A stretch of DNA of 64,000 bases from Spongiihabitans sp963422685 (GTDB taxonomy: Bacteria > Pseudomonadota > Gammaproteobacteria > Arenicellales > Poriferihabitantaceae), in the NCBI GenBank assembly GCA_963422685.1, contig OY730442.1:2604001-2668000 (forward strand), written 5' to 3'. Shown piece by piece: positions 19,857 through 28,557 of this stretch. Position 1 is the first letter of the stretch; each line of letters opens with the position of its first letter. Under the pieces are notes generated by a model. It was not told where the DNA came from, did not search any database, and saw only the letters and a program-made list of their open reading frames with translations. A program made the position numbers and the translations under genes.

Positions 19857-20864
19857 ATGACGAATACCGAAGTGCACTGGCCGTTGACGGTGCAAGGCAA
19901 CCCCCACCTGCTGGTCGCCGGATTACCCGGTATGGGCAAAACCACCTGCCTGCTGAACCTGTGCCGGCAGATGGTCGCTGCGCACATCCGCCCCATTGTC
20001 TTTTCCTACCACCAGGACATCGACGAGAAGCTGATCCAGTTGATCGGAGAGGCGCGCTTCATCGACTTCAACGGCCTGGGATTCAATCCGCTGCGCACCG
20101 CCAATGGCGGCTCGCCAACCGCCTGGCTCGACAGCGCCGGCGAAATGCGGGACATCTTCTCGGCTATCTTCCCGGAATTGGGCGACCTGCAATGCGAGCA
20201 TGTTCGCAGTGCGATCAAGGACAGCTTCGCCGAAGCAGGATGGAGCAGGTCCGGGGCTGGCGTACAGGAACCCGCATTCCGGCGTTTCGTGGAAATTCTG
20301 AGAGCCAGACCGAAACCCGATGCCAGCCTGCGCAACCTGCTGGTTCGCCTGAACGAGCTTGACGACTATGACTTCTTCAACGACACGGTGCGCCAGGGCA
20401 GTCTGTGGGACAACGCGCAACCGACCGTCATTCGCATTCACAAGACGCAGAACGACAACCTGCAGCGAGCGTTTGCGTCGTTGATCTTTTACGGCCTGTA
20501 CAAAGACATGTTCCGCCGCGGCATTAAAGACCGCATCACCCATGCGCTGATCTTCGACGAGGCCCATCGCGCCGCGAACCTTAGGCTCATCCCCACCATG
20601 GCCAAGGAGTGCCGCAAGTTCGGCATCTCCCTGGTGCTCACCTCTCAGGAAGCGAAGGACTTCCACGACTCGGTATTCTCGGCCATCGCCAACTATCTCG
20701 TACTGCGGCTGACCGATGTGGACGCCAAAGCCCTGGTGCGCAACGTCTCGAATTCACGCGACGAACGGGGGTTAGTGGATCAGATCAAGCAGATGAACCG
20801 ATTCCAGGCACTGTATTTCGGCGAAGGCCGGCGCAAGCCCGCGCGGGTCATGTTGGCCCCCTGA
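19857..20864 (+). CDS. HerA/FtsK-like ATP-binding protein of the defence operon
   Basis: Fourth gene, about 335 residues. Walker A is GLPGMGKT (22-29, K28), and Walker B is ALIFDEAH (D234-E235). A sensor-like LVLTSQE follows, matching the additional-strand P-loop ATPases related to HerA, FtsK and VirB4. A hexameric DNA pump or translocase is the usual role. It begins at ATG 19857 (a GTG at 19854 is equally possible), 20 bp after the 1331-residue gene. HerA-type ATPases close many nuclease-based defence operons, and DptH carries a comparable C-terminal domain. A 35-codon frame starts inside its stop (TGATG at 20862) but has no recognisable content. Confidence 0.72.
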   Translation: MTNTEVHWPLTVQGNPHLLVAGLPGMGKTTCLLNLCRQMVAAHIRPIVFSYHQDIDEKLIQLIGEARFIDFNGLGFNPLRTANGGSPTAWLDSAGEMRDIFSAIFPELGDLQCEHVRSAIKDSFAEAGWSRSGAGVQEPAFRRFVEILRARPKPDASLRNLLVRLNELDDYDFFNDTVRQGSLWDNAQPTVIRIHKTQNDNLQRAFASLIFYGLYKDMFRRGIKDRITHALIFDEAHRAANLRLIPTMAKECRKFGISLVLTSQEAKDFHDSVFSAIANYLVLRLTDVDAKALVRNVSNSRDERGLVDQIKQMNRFQALYFGEGRRKPARVMLAP

Positions 20865-21332
20865 TGCGCCGATTCATCTGGCGGGAAGCAGTTCTGGAGT
20901 GCTTTTGCGGCGCGACGGTGGGCGGCCAGACGGTCAGGCGCCTGATTATGTCTATTTCCGGTTGTAGTTGACCGGGATTAAAAAACAACGATGTTTCACC
21001 ATGGAGAAGATCACCGCATTCACCAACGATTCAGACCGCACTATCATGGCAGAAGCTTTGATCGCGGCTGGACGCCATCCCGGGGCGATTTATTCGAGGC
21101 GATTGAGGGTTGTGAATAATGTTTAATCAATATTTAATCGTGCGCCGAACATCACCACAATTTATGAACAATGAGGAGAATTTTCAACCAGCGTATTTAT
21201 CATTCTTGTTTTGCAGAATGAGTTGATGCGAGTGATGTTTGGCCCCGGGGAAGGGCGTTGCGCACCTTACATTGCATTGATACGACATTGATACCCGGAT
21301 AGCGTTTTGTCCGATAACGGGTCTCAGGCGCT
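20865..21332. other. Intergenic region between the defence operon and ileS
   Basis: About 470 bp between convergent genes. It holds two tiny open frames, 35 codons from 20864 and 41 codons from 21001. Neither has a Shine-Dalgarno site or a recognisable product, and either could be remnant sequence. No insertion sequence, tRNA or clear Rho-independent terminator was found. It probably contains the right junction of the inserted operon. Confidence 0.4.
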
Positions 21333-24300
21333 TCAATTTGCCGTTTCATCCGCCGAATCGTGTTTGCGCAGGCGGATTGTCCAGTGTTGATCGCCGAGGT
21401 CGCGGCGGGTTTCATATCCCTCTTCCAGGACGTTGTCCAGGGTTGCTGCCAAGGTTTCAGACATTATGTATTGGCGATGTTCTGCCAATGCGTCCAGGAC
21501 GAGTCGGGTACCGGTGATTGCAAGTGAAATTCGATCGGATATTTCCAGACCGGCGGATTTGCGCGCGTCCTGTACGCTGCGCACCAACTCCCGGGCGATG
21601 CCTTCAACTATCAACGCCTGGTTCAGGGTGGTATCCAGGGCAACCAGATACCCCTCCGCGCTACTTGAGGCATAGCCGGCGGCCGAGGTGGTTTGAATCT
21701 GAATGTCTTCGGGCTCGAATACAACGGTTTGACTGTCAATCTCAAGTGCAAAGTTTTGCCTGTCTCGCACGTTTTTCACAATCTCCGTACTGTCCGATTT
21801 CGCCAGGGCGGCTTTAATGGCCGGCATGAGCTTGCCGTACCGTTTTCCTAATCTGGGAAAGTTTGGGCTTATCGCGTGGCGCACCAATTCCGCATCGGAA
21901 TCAATAAAGTTGACTTCCTTGACATTCAATTCTTCACGGATTTGCTGTATATGCTTATTGACTGACGCTTTGGCTGACTGGTCCGGGGCGTTGACCAGAA
22001 TCTGTGACAGCGGCTGGCGCACTCGTATGCGGCTTTCTTCCCGGGCGGACCGACCCAGCCCGACAATGGTTTGTACCACGTCCATTTCCAAAACCAGGTC
22101 GTGGTTGAGGCGTGCCGGAGCAAATTCCGGCCACTGCGTCAGGTGTACACTTTGTTTTGCCCGGGGGGTGCATTTAGAAAGGTTTTGATACATTTCCTCG
22201 CTCAGAAAAGGCATGAACGGGGCAATAATTCGCTGGATGATATCCAGGCATTCGTACAGGGTCAGATAGGCCGATTGCTTGTCATCGCCGGCTTCGCTCT
22301 TCCAGAATCGGCGGCGATTTCTGCGGACATACCAGTTGCTGAGCTGGTGGACGAGTTTTTCGATGGACTGTCCGGCGGCGAACGCATCGTAATTGTCCAG
22401 TGCCTGTGTTACGGTTTTTACCGTTTGATGTGCAACCGCCAGTATCCACCGGTCAATTTCTGGTCGTTTTTCGTAACCCACCGCCCGGTTCAGATCAACG
22501 CAGTCCAGCCGGGCATACAGGATAAAAAATGAATACGTGTTCCAGAGAGTATTGACGAATGTGGCTGCAACCTCCCTGACGATACCAACGGAAATCCGTT
22601 TCTGTGCATCCGGCGCGGTACGCGATAAAAATAACCAGCGCAGTGCGTCAGCACCAACCGTATCAAAAACATCGTAAGGGTCGACGATGTTGCCCTGGGA
22701 CTTGGACATTTTTTTACCCTGTTCATCCACGATATGGCTGAGACAGACACAGTTTTTATACGCCACGCTGTCATCAACCAGGGCGGCGATGACATGCAGG
22801 GTATAAAACCAGCCTCGGGTTTGATCGATGGCTTCACAGATATAATCCGCAGGAAAATGCTGTGCAAACACCTCGCGGTTCTCAAACGGATAGTGCCACT
22901 GCGCATAGGTCATGGCGCCGGAATCAAACCAGCAATCAATTACTTCCGGGACACGGTAGTATTCGCGGCCATTTTTACGAAATTTTATTTCATCAATCCG
23001 GGGGCGGTGTAAATCCAGGTCGGTCAGGGATTGACCGGTCAGTTCCTCCAGCTCCTGTACTGAACCAATGCAGATAAAATCCCCTTCGCCATCCGTCCAC
23101 AGCGGCAGCGGCGTACCCCAAAAGCGTTCCCTGGAGAGAGCCCAGTCGATATTATTTTCCAACCAGTTGCCAAATCGGCCGTCCCGTATGGTTTCCGGCA
23201 CCCATTTTATGGTTTTATTCAGTGCCACCATGCGATCTTTTATTGCGGTGGTCCTGATGTACCAGGCTTCCTTGGCGTAATAGATAAGCGGGTCGCCTGT
23301 ACGCCAGCCAAAAGGATAGTTATGCAGCGTTTTTTCCTCGCGGAACATCAATCCTCGTTCGCTGAGTAGCCTGTTAATGACCGCATCCGCCTGCTTGAAA
23401 AACAGCCCGGCCACCGGCGTGACTTCAGGTTTGAAATAACCATCCAGGCCAACGCCATGAATCACGGGCAGCCCTTCCCGCATCCCTGTTTCCAGATCAT
23501 CCACGCCATAGGCCGGGGCGGTGTGCACAATTCCGGTTCCCTCTTCGGTGCTGACATAATCCTCGGCGACTACGCGGAAACCATCGCCCGAGGTCACTTC
23601 GAGATAATCAAATAAACGCCGATAATGCGTTCCCACCAGCTCGGCCCCCTTTACCGTCCTGATAATCCGGTGCGGCTGCCCGGCAAAATAAGCCGCTACC
23701 CGGGCATTGGCCAGAATCAGGGTTTCATCGTTATAGCTGACATAGGCATAGTCAATCTGCGGCCCCACCGCCAGCAGAAGATTGGATGGCAGCGTCCAGG
23801 GCGTAGTGGTCCAGGCCAGAAAGGCCGTCCCGGGCTGGTCCTGCAACATAAAGCGAATGGTGATCGAAGGGTCTTCAACTGCTTTATATCCCAGGGCAAC
23901 TTCGTGCGAGGAGAGCGTGGCGCCGATGCGCGGGTCGTAAGGAACTACTTTGTATCCCTTGTAAATTAATCCTTTCTGCCAGATTCGCTGCAACAGGTTC
24001 CAGGTGGATTCGATGTATTTATTATCCAGTGTATAGTAGGCCTGATCGAGATTTACCCAGTATCCCATCCGCCGGGTCATCTGCTCCCATTCGCCGATGT
24101 AAGTCATCACCGACTCCCGGCAGCGCCGGGTAAATTCTGCTATGCCTACCTGACTTTCGATTTGTTTTTTGTCGAAGATCCCCAACTGTTTTTCAATCTC
24201 GTGCTCCACCGGCAGCCCGTGGGTGTCCCATCCGCCTTTTCGCGGCGCGTGGAAACCCCGCATTGTTTTGTAGCGTGGATAAATGTCTTTAAAGGAACGT

Positions 24301-24500
24301 GCCAGAACATGATGGATTCCAGGTTTGCCATTGGCTGTGGGCGGCCCTTCGTTAAAACTGAATCGTGGTTTGCCCTTGCTTTGTTCCAGGGATTTTTCAA
24401 ATATGCAATGCTCCTGCCAGAATTTGAGCACAGAATGCTCCATCTCCGGGCCATTGTATGGACCCTGAACCGCATCGAAAAATTTTGCTTTGCTGGACAT
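21333..24500 (-). CDS. ileS: Isoleucyl-tRNA synthetase, type 2 (eukaryote-like)
   Basis: A 1055-residue class I synthetase for tRNA-Ile. Length, the opening FSFNEGPPTANG and the following YKTMRGFHAPRKGGWDTHG place it with the IleRS2 group (eukaryote-like bacterial forms) rather than the shorter, zinc-tailed IleRS1 usual in proteobacteria. The ATP-binding HXGH signature is replaced by G61-I62-H63-H64. KMSKS is present in GKKMSKSQGN, and the CP1 editing domain with WTTTPWTLPSNLLLAVG is complete. IleRS2 enzymes are known for mupirocin resistance. The swapped GXHH form is, as I recall, linked to very high resistance. It is convergent with valS and the accessory operon. Whether the genome also has an IleRS1 cannot be seen here. 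Confidence 0.93.
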   Translation of the reverse strand: MSSKAKFFDAVQGPYNGPEMEHSVLKFWQEHCIFEKSLEQSKGKPRFSFNEGPPTANGKPGIHHVLARSFKDIYPRYKTMRGFHAPRKGGWDTHGLPVEHEIEKQLGIFDKKQIESQVGIAEFTRRCRESVMTYIGEWEQMTRRMGYWVNLDQAYYTLDNKYIESTWNLLQRIWQKGLIYKGYKVVPYDPRIGATLSSHEVALGYKAVEDPSITIRFMLQDQPGTAFLAWTTTPWTLPSNLLLAVGPQIDYAYVSYNDETLILANARVAAYFAGQPHRIIRTVKGAELVGTHYRRLFDYLEVTSGDGFRVVAEDYVSTEEGTGIVHTAPAYGVDDLETGMREGLPVIHGVGLDGYFKPEVTPVAGLFFKQADAVINRLLSERGLMFREEKTLHNYPFGWRTGDPLIYYAKEAWYIRTTAIKDRMVALNKTIKWVPETIRDGRFGNWLENNIDWALSRERFWGTPLPLWTDGEGDFICIGSVQELEELTGQSLTDLDLHRPRIDEIKFRKNGREYYRVPEVIDCWFDSGAMTYAQWHYPFENREVFAQHFPADYICEAIDQTRGWFYTLHVIAALVDDSVAYKNCVCLSHIVDEQGKKMSKSQGNIVDPYDVFDTVGADALRWLFLSRTAPDAQKRISVGIVREVAATFVNTLWNTYSFFILYARLDCVDLNRAVGYEKRPEIDRWILAVAHQTVKTVTQALDNYDAFAAGQSIEKLVHQLSNWYVRRNRRRFWKSEAGDDKQSAYLTLYECLDIIQRIIAPFMPFLSEEMYQNLSKCTPRAKQSVHLTQWPEFAPARLNHDLVLEMDVVQTIVGLGRSAREESRIRVRQPLSQILVNAPDQSAKASVNKHIQQIREELNVKEVNFIDSDAELVRHAISPNFPRLGKRYGKLMPAIKAALAKSDSTEIVKNVRDRQNFALEIDSQTVVFEPEDIQIQTTSAAGYASSSAEGYLVALDTTLNQALIVEGIARELVRSVQDARKSAGLEISDRISLAITGTRLVLDALAEHRQYIMSETLAATLDNVLEEGYETRRDLGDQHWTIRLRKHDSADETAN

Positions 24501-24860
24501 TGGTTAATTTTGTATTTGTGTTTATCGAAAAGCCCTCCCTGACTCAAAACTCAGGAGAGTAGAAGAATGATGTACTCCGAAAAACGGAAGGGATATTCCG
24601 ATTTCTCCCCGTCATGGTGCAAACCATGGATTTAAAGTCTCTGGCGTCGGCCGGTACATTGCGCCTTGCATAGCAGGTGTATACGCATCTTTGATATTTA
24701 ATTTTGGCTCTGCAACCGGATAATCCAATGGGTGATTTCCAGGCATATTCAGCGCAAATTTGCTTTTACCATTTTCCTTGGCTCGCATTACGAACACAAC
24801 CCCGGGCTGTCAGGAATGCGGTTTGTCGGGTGCTGGCATATCCGCTCGGGACGGGTTCAA
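24501..24860. other. Intergenic region between ileS and the rhomboid gene
   Basis: About 360 bp downstream of the rhomboid gene and upstream of ileS, both on the minus strand. It should hold the ileS promoter. A 61-codon minus-strand frame (24612-24797) has a fairly protein-like composition (ending NPWFAP), but I do not recognise it and see no clear ribosome site. No repeat or RNA gene was found. Confidence 0.35.
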
Positions 24861-25466
24861 TTAATTCGTTCTGGTCGTTTTCCGCACTACGCCGGACACC
24901 ATTAACGCAAAAGCGGCGCCGCTCAATAATCCCGCCGTATGCGCGGTATTGGCCACGCTCAGGCCAAACAATTTTTCCAGCAGCCCGGACCAGCACACTA
25001 AAAACCATCCCAACATCAGTTTTACAATAGCTGGATTCAACCGTATTGCGAAGCGCGGGTTGGTCAGGCTTTGTATCCAGACGTATCCGAAGTAACCGTA
25101 GATCACGCCGGACATTCCGCCAAACCAAGGCCCGGATACGTAATACTGGGCCAGATTGGCAATCATGCTGACGCTTGCAGTGATGGCCCCAAGCATGATT
25201 ATTCCCTGACGCCATTCAATCAGCCGGCCAAGCTCCCAGATCCAAAGCAGGTTGAAGACAATATGGAAAATACTGAAATGCAGAAACATCGGGCTGATCA
25301 GGCGCCAGATTTCGCCATTGATAATCTCCGGTAAGGTCGGCTTGATATATTCGGATATTAACAGCGGCCCGATGATGGCCGGTTGATCCATCACCGTCAT
25401 CAATAAATAAACCGCCATGGAGATTACAACCAGGCTGGTTGTCAGCGGCGGAGTTTTGGGCATCAC
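24861..25466 (-). CDS. Rhomboid family intramembrane serine protease
   Basis: A 201-residue polytopic membrane protein with rhomboid landmarks: HFSIFHIVFNLLWIWELG in the second helix region, the catalytic-serine motif GMSG (S119) and the catalytic histidine in NTAHTAGLLSG (H176). Rhomboids cleave transmembrane helices of client proteins inside the bilayer. The minimal six-helix size fits the bacterial GlpG-like core without an added cytoplasmic domain. It overlaps the upstream small membrane protein gene by 4 bp, so the pair is probably one transcript. The substrate is unknown. Confidence 0.9.
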   Translation of the reverse strand: MMPKTPPLTTSLVVISMAVYLLMTVMDQPAIIGPLLISEYIKPTLPEIINGEIWRLISPMFLHFSIFHIVFNLLWIWELGRLIEWRQGIIMLGAITASVSMIANLAQYYVSGPWFGGMSGVIYGYFGYVWIQSLTNPRFAIRLNPAIVKLMLGWFLVCWSGLLEKLFGLSVANTAHTAGLLSGAAFALMVSGVVRKTTRTN

Positions 25467-25822
25467 TGATCTTCTTTTTCGATTCGGTCGCTTTGGCCCA
25501 GTGTGACCCGGGTGCCGTCAAGCGTTACGAATTGTCGGCCCTTGATGAATTTTTGCCGGGCCTGGTAAATCGTACTGATGCCATCTTCGGCAATCACCCG
25601 AATGGTGACTATCCTGTTGTCCGAATGATAGCTGAAGATAAAAACCGTGATGGAAATGGTGACCAATATTCCCAGAATACCATAGGCCACGGCGCGGGTG
25701 GAGAATGCGCCCGGTTCGATGGATACGGTTTGTTCTGGCGCTGTCCTGCCACTGTGTTTGTTACGGAACACCAGTGCAACCACGACCATGACCAATAGCG
25801 TGAAGACTATTTTAGTCAGCAT
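25463..25822 (-). CDS. Hypothetical protein with two membrane segments
   Basis: A 119-residue protein with a hydrophobic N-terminus (residues 3-20) and a second helix about 46-66, then a soluble C-terminal half ending in charged residues. I do not recognise the family. It lies between ycgL and the rhomboid gene, overlapping both by a few bases (7 bp with ycgL, 4 bp with the rhomboid gene), which argues that it is a real, coupled gene. The phrase GISTIYQARQKFIKGRQFVTLDGTRVTLGQ-like in composition (split here: TIYQARQK, KGRQFVTL) looks like a small beta-rich periplasmic or cytoplasmic tail. Confidence 0.65.
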   Translation of the reverse strand: MLTKIVFTLLVMVVVALVFRNKHSGRTAPEQTVSIEPGAFSTRAVAYGILGILVTISITVFIFSYHSDNRIVTIRVIAEDGISTIYQARQKFIKGRQFVTLDGTRVTLGQSDRIEKEDQ

Positions 25823-26070
25823 ATTTTTTCAGGTTTTTGGTCGCCCGGCGGCAACTGCAAATAATAGCCCTCGGAATCCAGTTGTCGGCGCACTTCTTCA
25901 ATATCAGCCTGGGTCAGGCGGCGGTCTGCGCCGAGTTCAATACCAAGCACAAAACTCAGCGTGCCCAATAAATTCAACAGCGATTTTGGTACGCATTCAA
26001 AGTTATCTTTGGCGCTAACATAGAGATAGGCGTGTGGTTTGCGTGTGCCTTTGTATATCCAGGCATACAT
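25816..26070 (-). CDS. YcgL domain-containing protein
   Basis: An 84-residue protein with the YcgL pattern: MYAWIYKG at the start, the central AYLYVSAKDNFECVPKSLL, and a C-terminal GYYLQLPPGD close to the strongly conserved family ending. YcgL proteins are small alpha/beta proteins of unclear role, found almost only in gammaproteobacteria. The open frame extends upstream to 26289, but that extension overlaps the end of gltA and has no family similarity, so the ATG at 26070 is chosen. It is followed at once by the two-helix membrane protein gene. Confidence 0.85.
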   Translation of the reverse strand: MYAWIYKGTRKPHAYLYVSAKDNFECVPKSLLNLLGTLSFVLGIELGADRRLTQADIEEVRRQLDSEGYYLQLPPGDQKPEKIC

Positions 26071-26107
26071 GGCGGGATAACCGGTTTGCGCTGAAAAATT
26101 GAGCCGG

Positions 26108-27478
26108 TTATTTCCCCCACAACCATGAAAAGCTGGTTTTCTTTTCGGTATGACCGCGTTTTTCAATCGGGATATAAACCCGTTTGTTTTCCCCCAGATA
26201 CAGTTGACGAGGGCGGCCGATTTTCTGTTCGTCATCAACCAGCATTTCCTTCCAGTGGGAAACCCAGCCCACGGTGCGGCCAATGGCAAACATGACGGTG
26301 AACATGGATGTGGGAAAGCCCATCGCCTTGAGGATTATTCCAGAGTAAAAATCCACATTGGGGTAAAGCTTTTTCTCGATAAAATAGGAATCTTTCAGCG
26401 CCCTTTCTTCCAGCTTCATCGCCAGTTCAAGCTGCGGGTCGTCAATCTTCAGCACTTTCAGCACTTCATGGCAGGTGTTGCGCATCACCGTGGCGCGCGG
26501 GTCATAGTTTTTATAGACACGATGGCCAAAACCCATCAACCGGAAACTGTCGTTTTTGTCCTGGGCTTTTCTGACGTATTTATCAATCCGGTCTGTGGAA
26601 CCAATTTCATTCAGCATTTTTAATACCGCTTCATTGGCGCCGCCATGGGCCGGGCCCCACAGCGAAGCAATACCCGAAGCGATACAGGCATAAGGATTCG
26701 CGCGGGATGAACCAGCCAGCCGGACGGTTGAAGTGGAAGCGTTTTGTTCATGGTCCGCGTGCAGGATCAAAATTTTGTCAATGGCCCTGGCCAGTACCGG
26801 GTTGATTTTGTAGTCCTCGGCCGGATTTGAGAACATCATTTGCAAGAGATTCTCGGAATAGGATAGTTTGTTCTGCGGAGTCGGAAAGGTTACTCCCTGG
26901 GAATATTTAAACGCGCAGGCGCCGATAGTGGGCATTTTTGCAATCAATCGATGCGCAGCAAGGCGTCTTTGCTCCATGTCTGTTATATCCGTGCTGTCAT
27001 GATAAAAAGCGGACAGGGCACCCACCACCCCCACCATGATGGCCATGGGATGGGCGCTGCGCATAAACCCGGAATAAAATCGCGCCAGTTGCTCGTGGAT
27101 CAATGTATGGTTCTTTATATCTGCGTCGAAGGATTCCTTTTGCTCGGGGGTGGGTAATTCGCCATACAGGAGCAGGTAGCAGGTTTCTATAAAATCGCTT
27201 TTGTCCGCCAGTTCATCAATGGAGTATCCGCGATGCAGGAGTACGCCTTCGCTGCCATTGATGAATGTGATGCTGGATTTACAGGAAGCGGTGGAGGTAT
27301 AACCCGGGTCATAGGTGAGTATGCCGGTTTCGCCATATAAGGATTTGATGTCAATCAGGCGGTTGCCCATAGCGCCGACCCGGGCAGGGAGTCGCCATGA
27401 CTGGCCGGTACTGTTGTCGGTCAGTGTAAATGAATCCATGGTATCGGCCTGATTTGTCAATGTCTGTTTCTTGGGCAT
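26108..27478 (-). CDS. gltA: Citrate synthase
   Basis: A 456-residue citrate synthase that condenses oxaloacetate with acetyl-CoA at the entry of the citric acid cycle. The active-site regions are present: ILHADHEQNAST, GPAHGGANEAVL and FGHRVYKNYDPRA, followed by a TVGWVSHWKEM segment near the end. It is the large hexameric type II form of Gram-negative bacteria and is slightly longer than the E. coli enzyme at the N-terminus. The ATG at 27478 has a GGAG site 7 bp upstream. Starts at 27505 or 27532 are less likely. It is divergent from the hydrolase gene at 27676. Confidence 0.96.
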   Translation of the reverse strand: MPKKQTLTNQADTMDSFTLTDNSTGQSWRLPARVGAMGNRLIDIKSLYGETGILTYDPGYTSTASCKSSITFINGSEGVLLHRGYSIDELADKSDFIETCYLLLYGELPTPEQKESFDADIKNHTLIHEQLARFYSGFMRSAHPMAIMVGVVGALSAFYHDSTDITDMEQRRLAAHRLIAKMPTIGACAFKYSQGVTFPTPQNKLSYSENLLQMMFSNPAEDYKINPVLARAIDKILILHADHEQNASTSTVRLAGSSRANPYACIASGIASLWGPAHGGANEAVLKMLNEIGSTDRIDKYVRKAQDKNDSFRLMGFGHRVYKNYDPRATVMRNTCHEVLKVLKIDDPQLELAMKLEERALKDSYFIEKKLYPNVDFYSGIILKAMGFPTSMFTVMFAIGRTVGWVSHWKEMLVDDEQKIGRPRQLYLGENKRVYIPIEKRGHTEKKTSFSWLWGK

Positions 27479-27675
27479 CAAAATCTCCAGTTCAATTTTC
27501 GGCATCGGCGACTTTCGCTGACAAAACCCCAATGCAGTTATTATGTGATGTATCTTAAGATAATGGATATTTGCCGGAATAACAAACCTGATTTTTTACC
27601 AGTTGCATAACTTGTTTTTATATCGGCGATAAAATCACGAAAAAATGCGGGAATACAGGGGCCCCTGAAAATAAA

Positions 27676-28551
27676 ATGACGGATAAAGAAATACGATTAC
27701 GCGGTTTAACCGGCGAGATCATCGCATTGGAACGGGGCAGCCCGCACGGTGTCCCGCTGGTTACACTGCATGGCTGGCTGGATAACGCTGCCAGTTTCGA
27801 CCCATTGGCCCGATGTCTGGTTCAATATCGCTGGGTCAGCATTGATCTGCCGGGTCATGGAAAATCTGCCCATCGACCAGATGGCTGTATTTATCACTTT
27901 ACCGATTACGTTGCCGACCTGCATTGCGTTGTGCGATCGTTGCAACTGGATGAATGCAACCTGGTTGGACATTCTCTGGGCGCGGGGATAGCGGCGATGT
28001 TTGCCGCATCCTTCCCGCACCAGGTAGACCGGTTGGTACTCATCGATGGCATCGGGCCAATCTCCGGGGAGGATGATGACAGCCTGATGCAAATTCGCAA
28101 ATCCATGGCATTCCTTGAACAAAAGCCGTTGGATAATGCCCGCGGATATTCCTGCTGGGATGATTTGATTGATGCGCGGCTGGACGCGGGAAAGATGGCG
28201 CGCAGCAGCGCCGGGCTTTTGCTGCGGCGCGGCGCACAACCAGTGGGCGATAAAATCATCGTGCGCAGCGACAGGAGATTGAAGCAGCATTCGCCGATTT
28301 ATATGAACCAGCGAACAGTACTCGCCATACTCGGCGGGATTCAGGCCCGTACCTTGCTGGTGTTAGCCAAAGATGGAATGGTTGCAGGAAGAAAATCTAC
28401 CCGCAGCAGAATCGATGCAATGCAAAATATTGATGTCAAATACGTCGATGGGCATCATCATGTGCACATGGATCACCCGCAACGGGTTGCAGAATTTATC
28501 GAGCACTTTATGAGAACGGCAGGCCAGAAAAATGCCGGAAATAACCAATGA
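27676..28551 (+). CDS. Alpha/beta-fold hydrolase
   Basis: A 291-residue alpha/beta hydrolase. The oxyanion-hole HGWLDNAASF is near 32-41, the nucleophile elbow GHSLGAG has S100, and a histidine-rich GHHHVHMDHP near 260 supplies the catalytic His. The acid is probably the Asp in VLIDGIG or a later one. Substrates in this broad superfamily range from esters to C-C bonds, and none is suggested here. There is no signal peptide. It starts 198 bp from the divergent gltA and is followed after 6 bp by the GFA-family gene, so the two probably form an operon. Confidence 0.88.
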   Translation: MTDKEIRLRGLTGEIIALERGSPHGVPLVTLHGWLDNAASFDPLARCLVQYRWVSIDLPGHGKSAHRPDGCIYHFTDYVADLHCVVRSLQLDECNLVGHSLGAGIAAMFAASFPHQVDRLVLIDGIGPISGEDDDSLMQIRKSMAFLEQKPLDNARGYSCWDDLIDARLDAGKMARSSAGLLLRRGAQPVGDKIIVRSDRRLKQHSPIYMNQRTVLAILGGIQARTLLVLAKDGMVAGRKSTRSRIDAMQNIDVKYVDGHHHVHMDHPQRVAEFIEHFMRTAGQKNAGNNQ

Positions 28552-28557
28552 AGAACC

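Noticed and set aside
26071..26289. Upstream extension of the ycgL frame overlapping gltA
   Set aside because: The conserved YcgL start is MYAWIYKG at 26070; the extension lies inside the gltA coding sequence.
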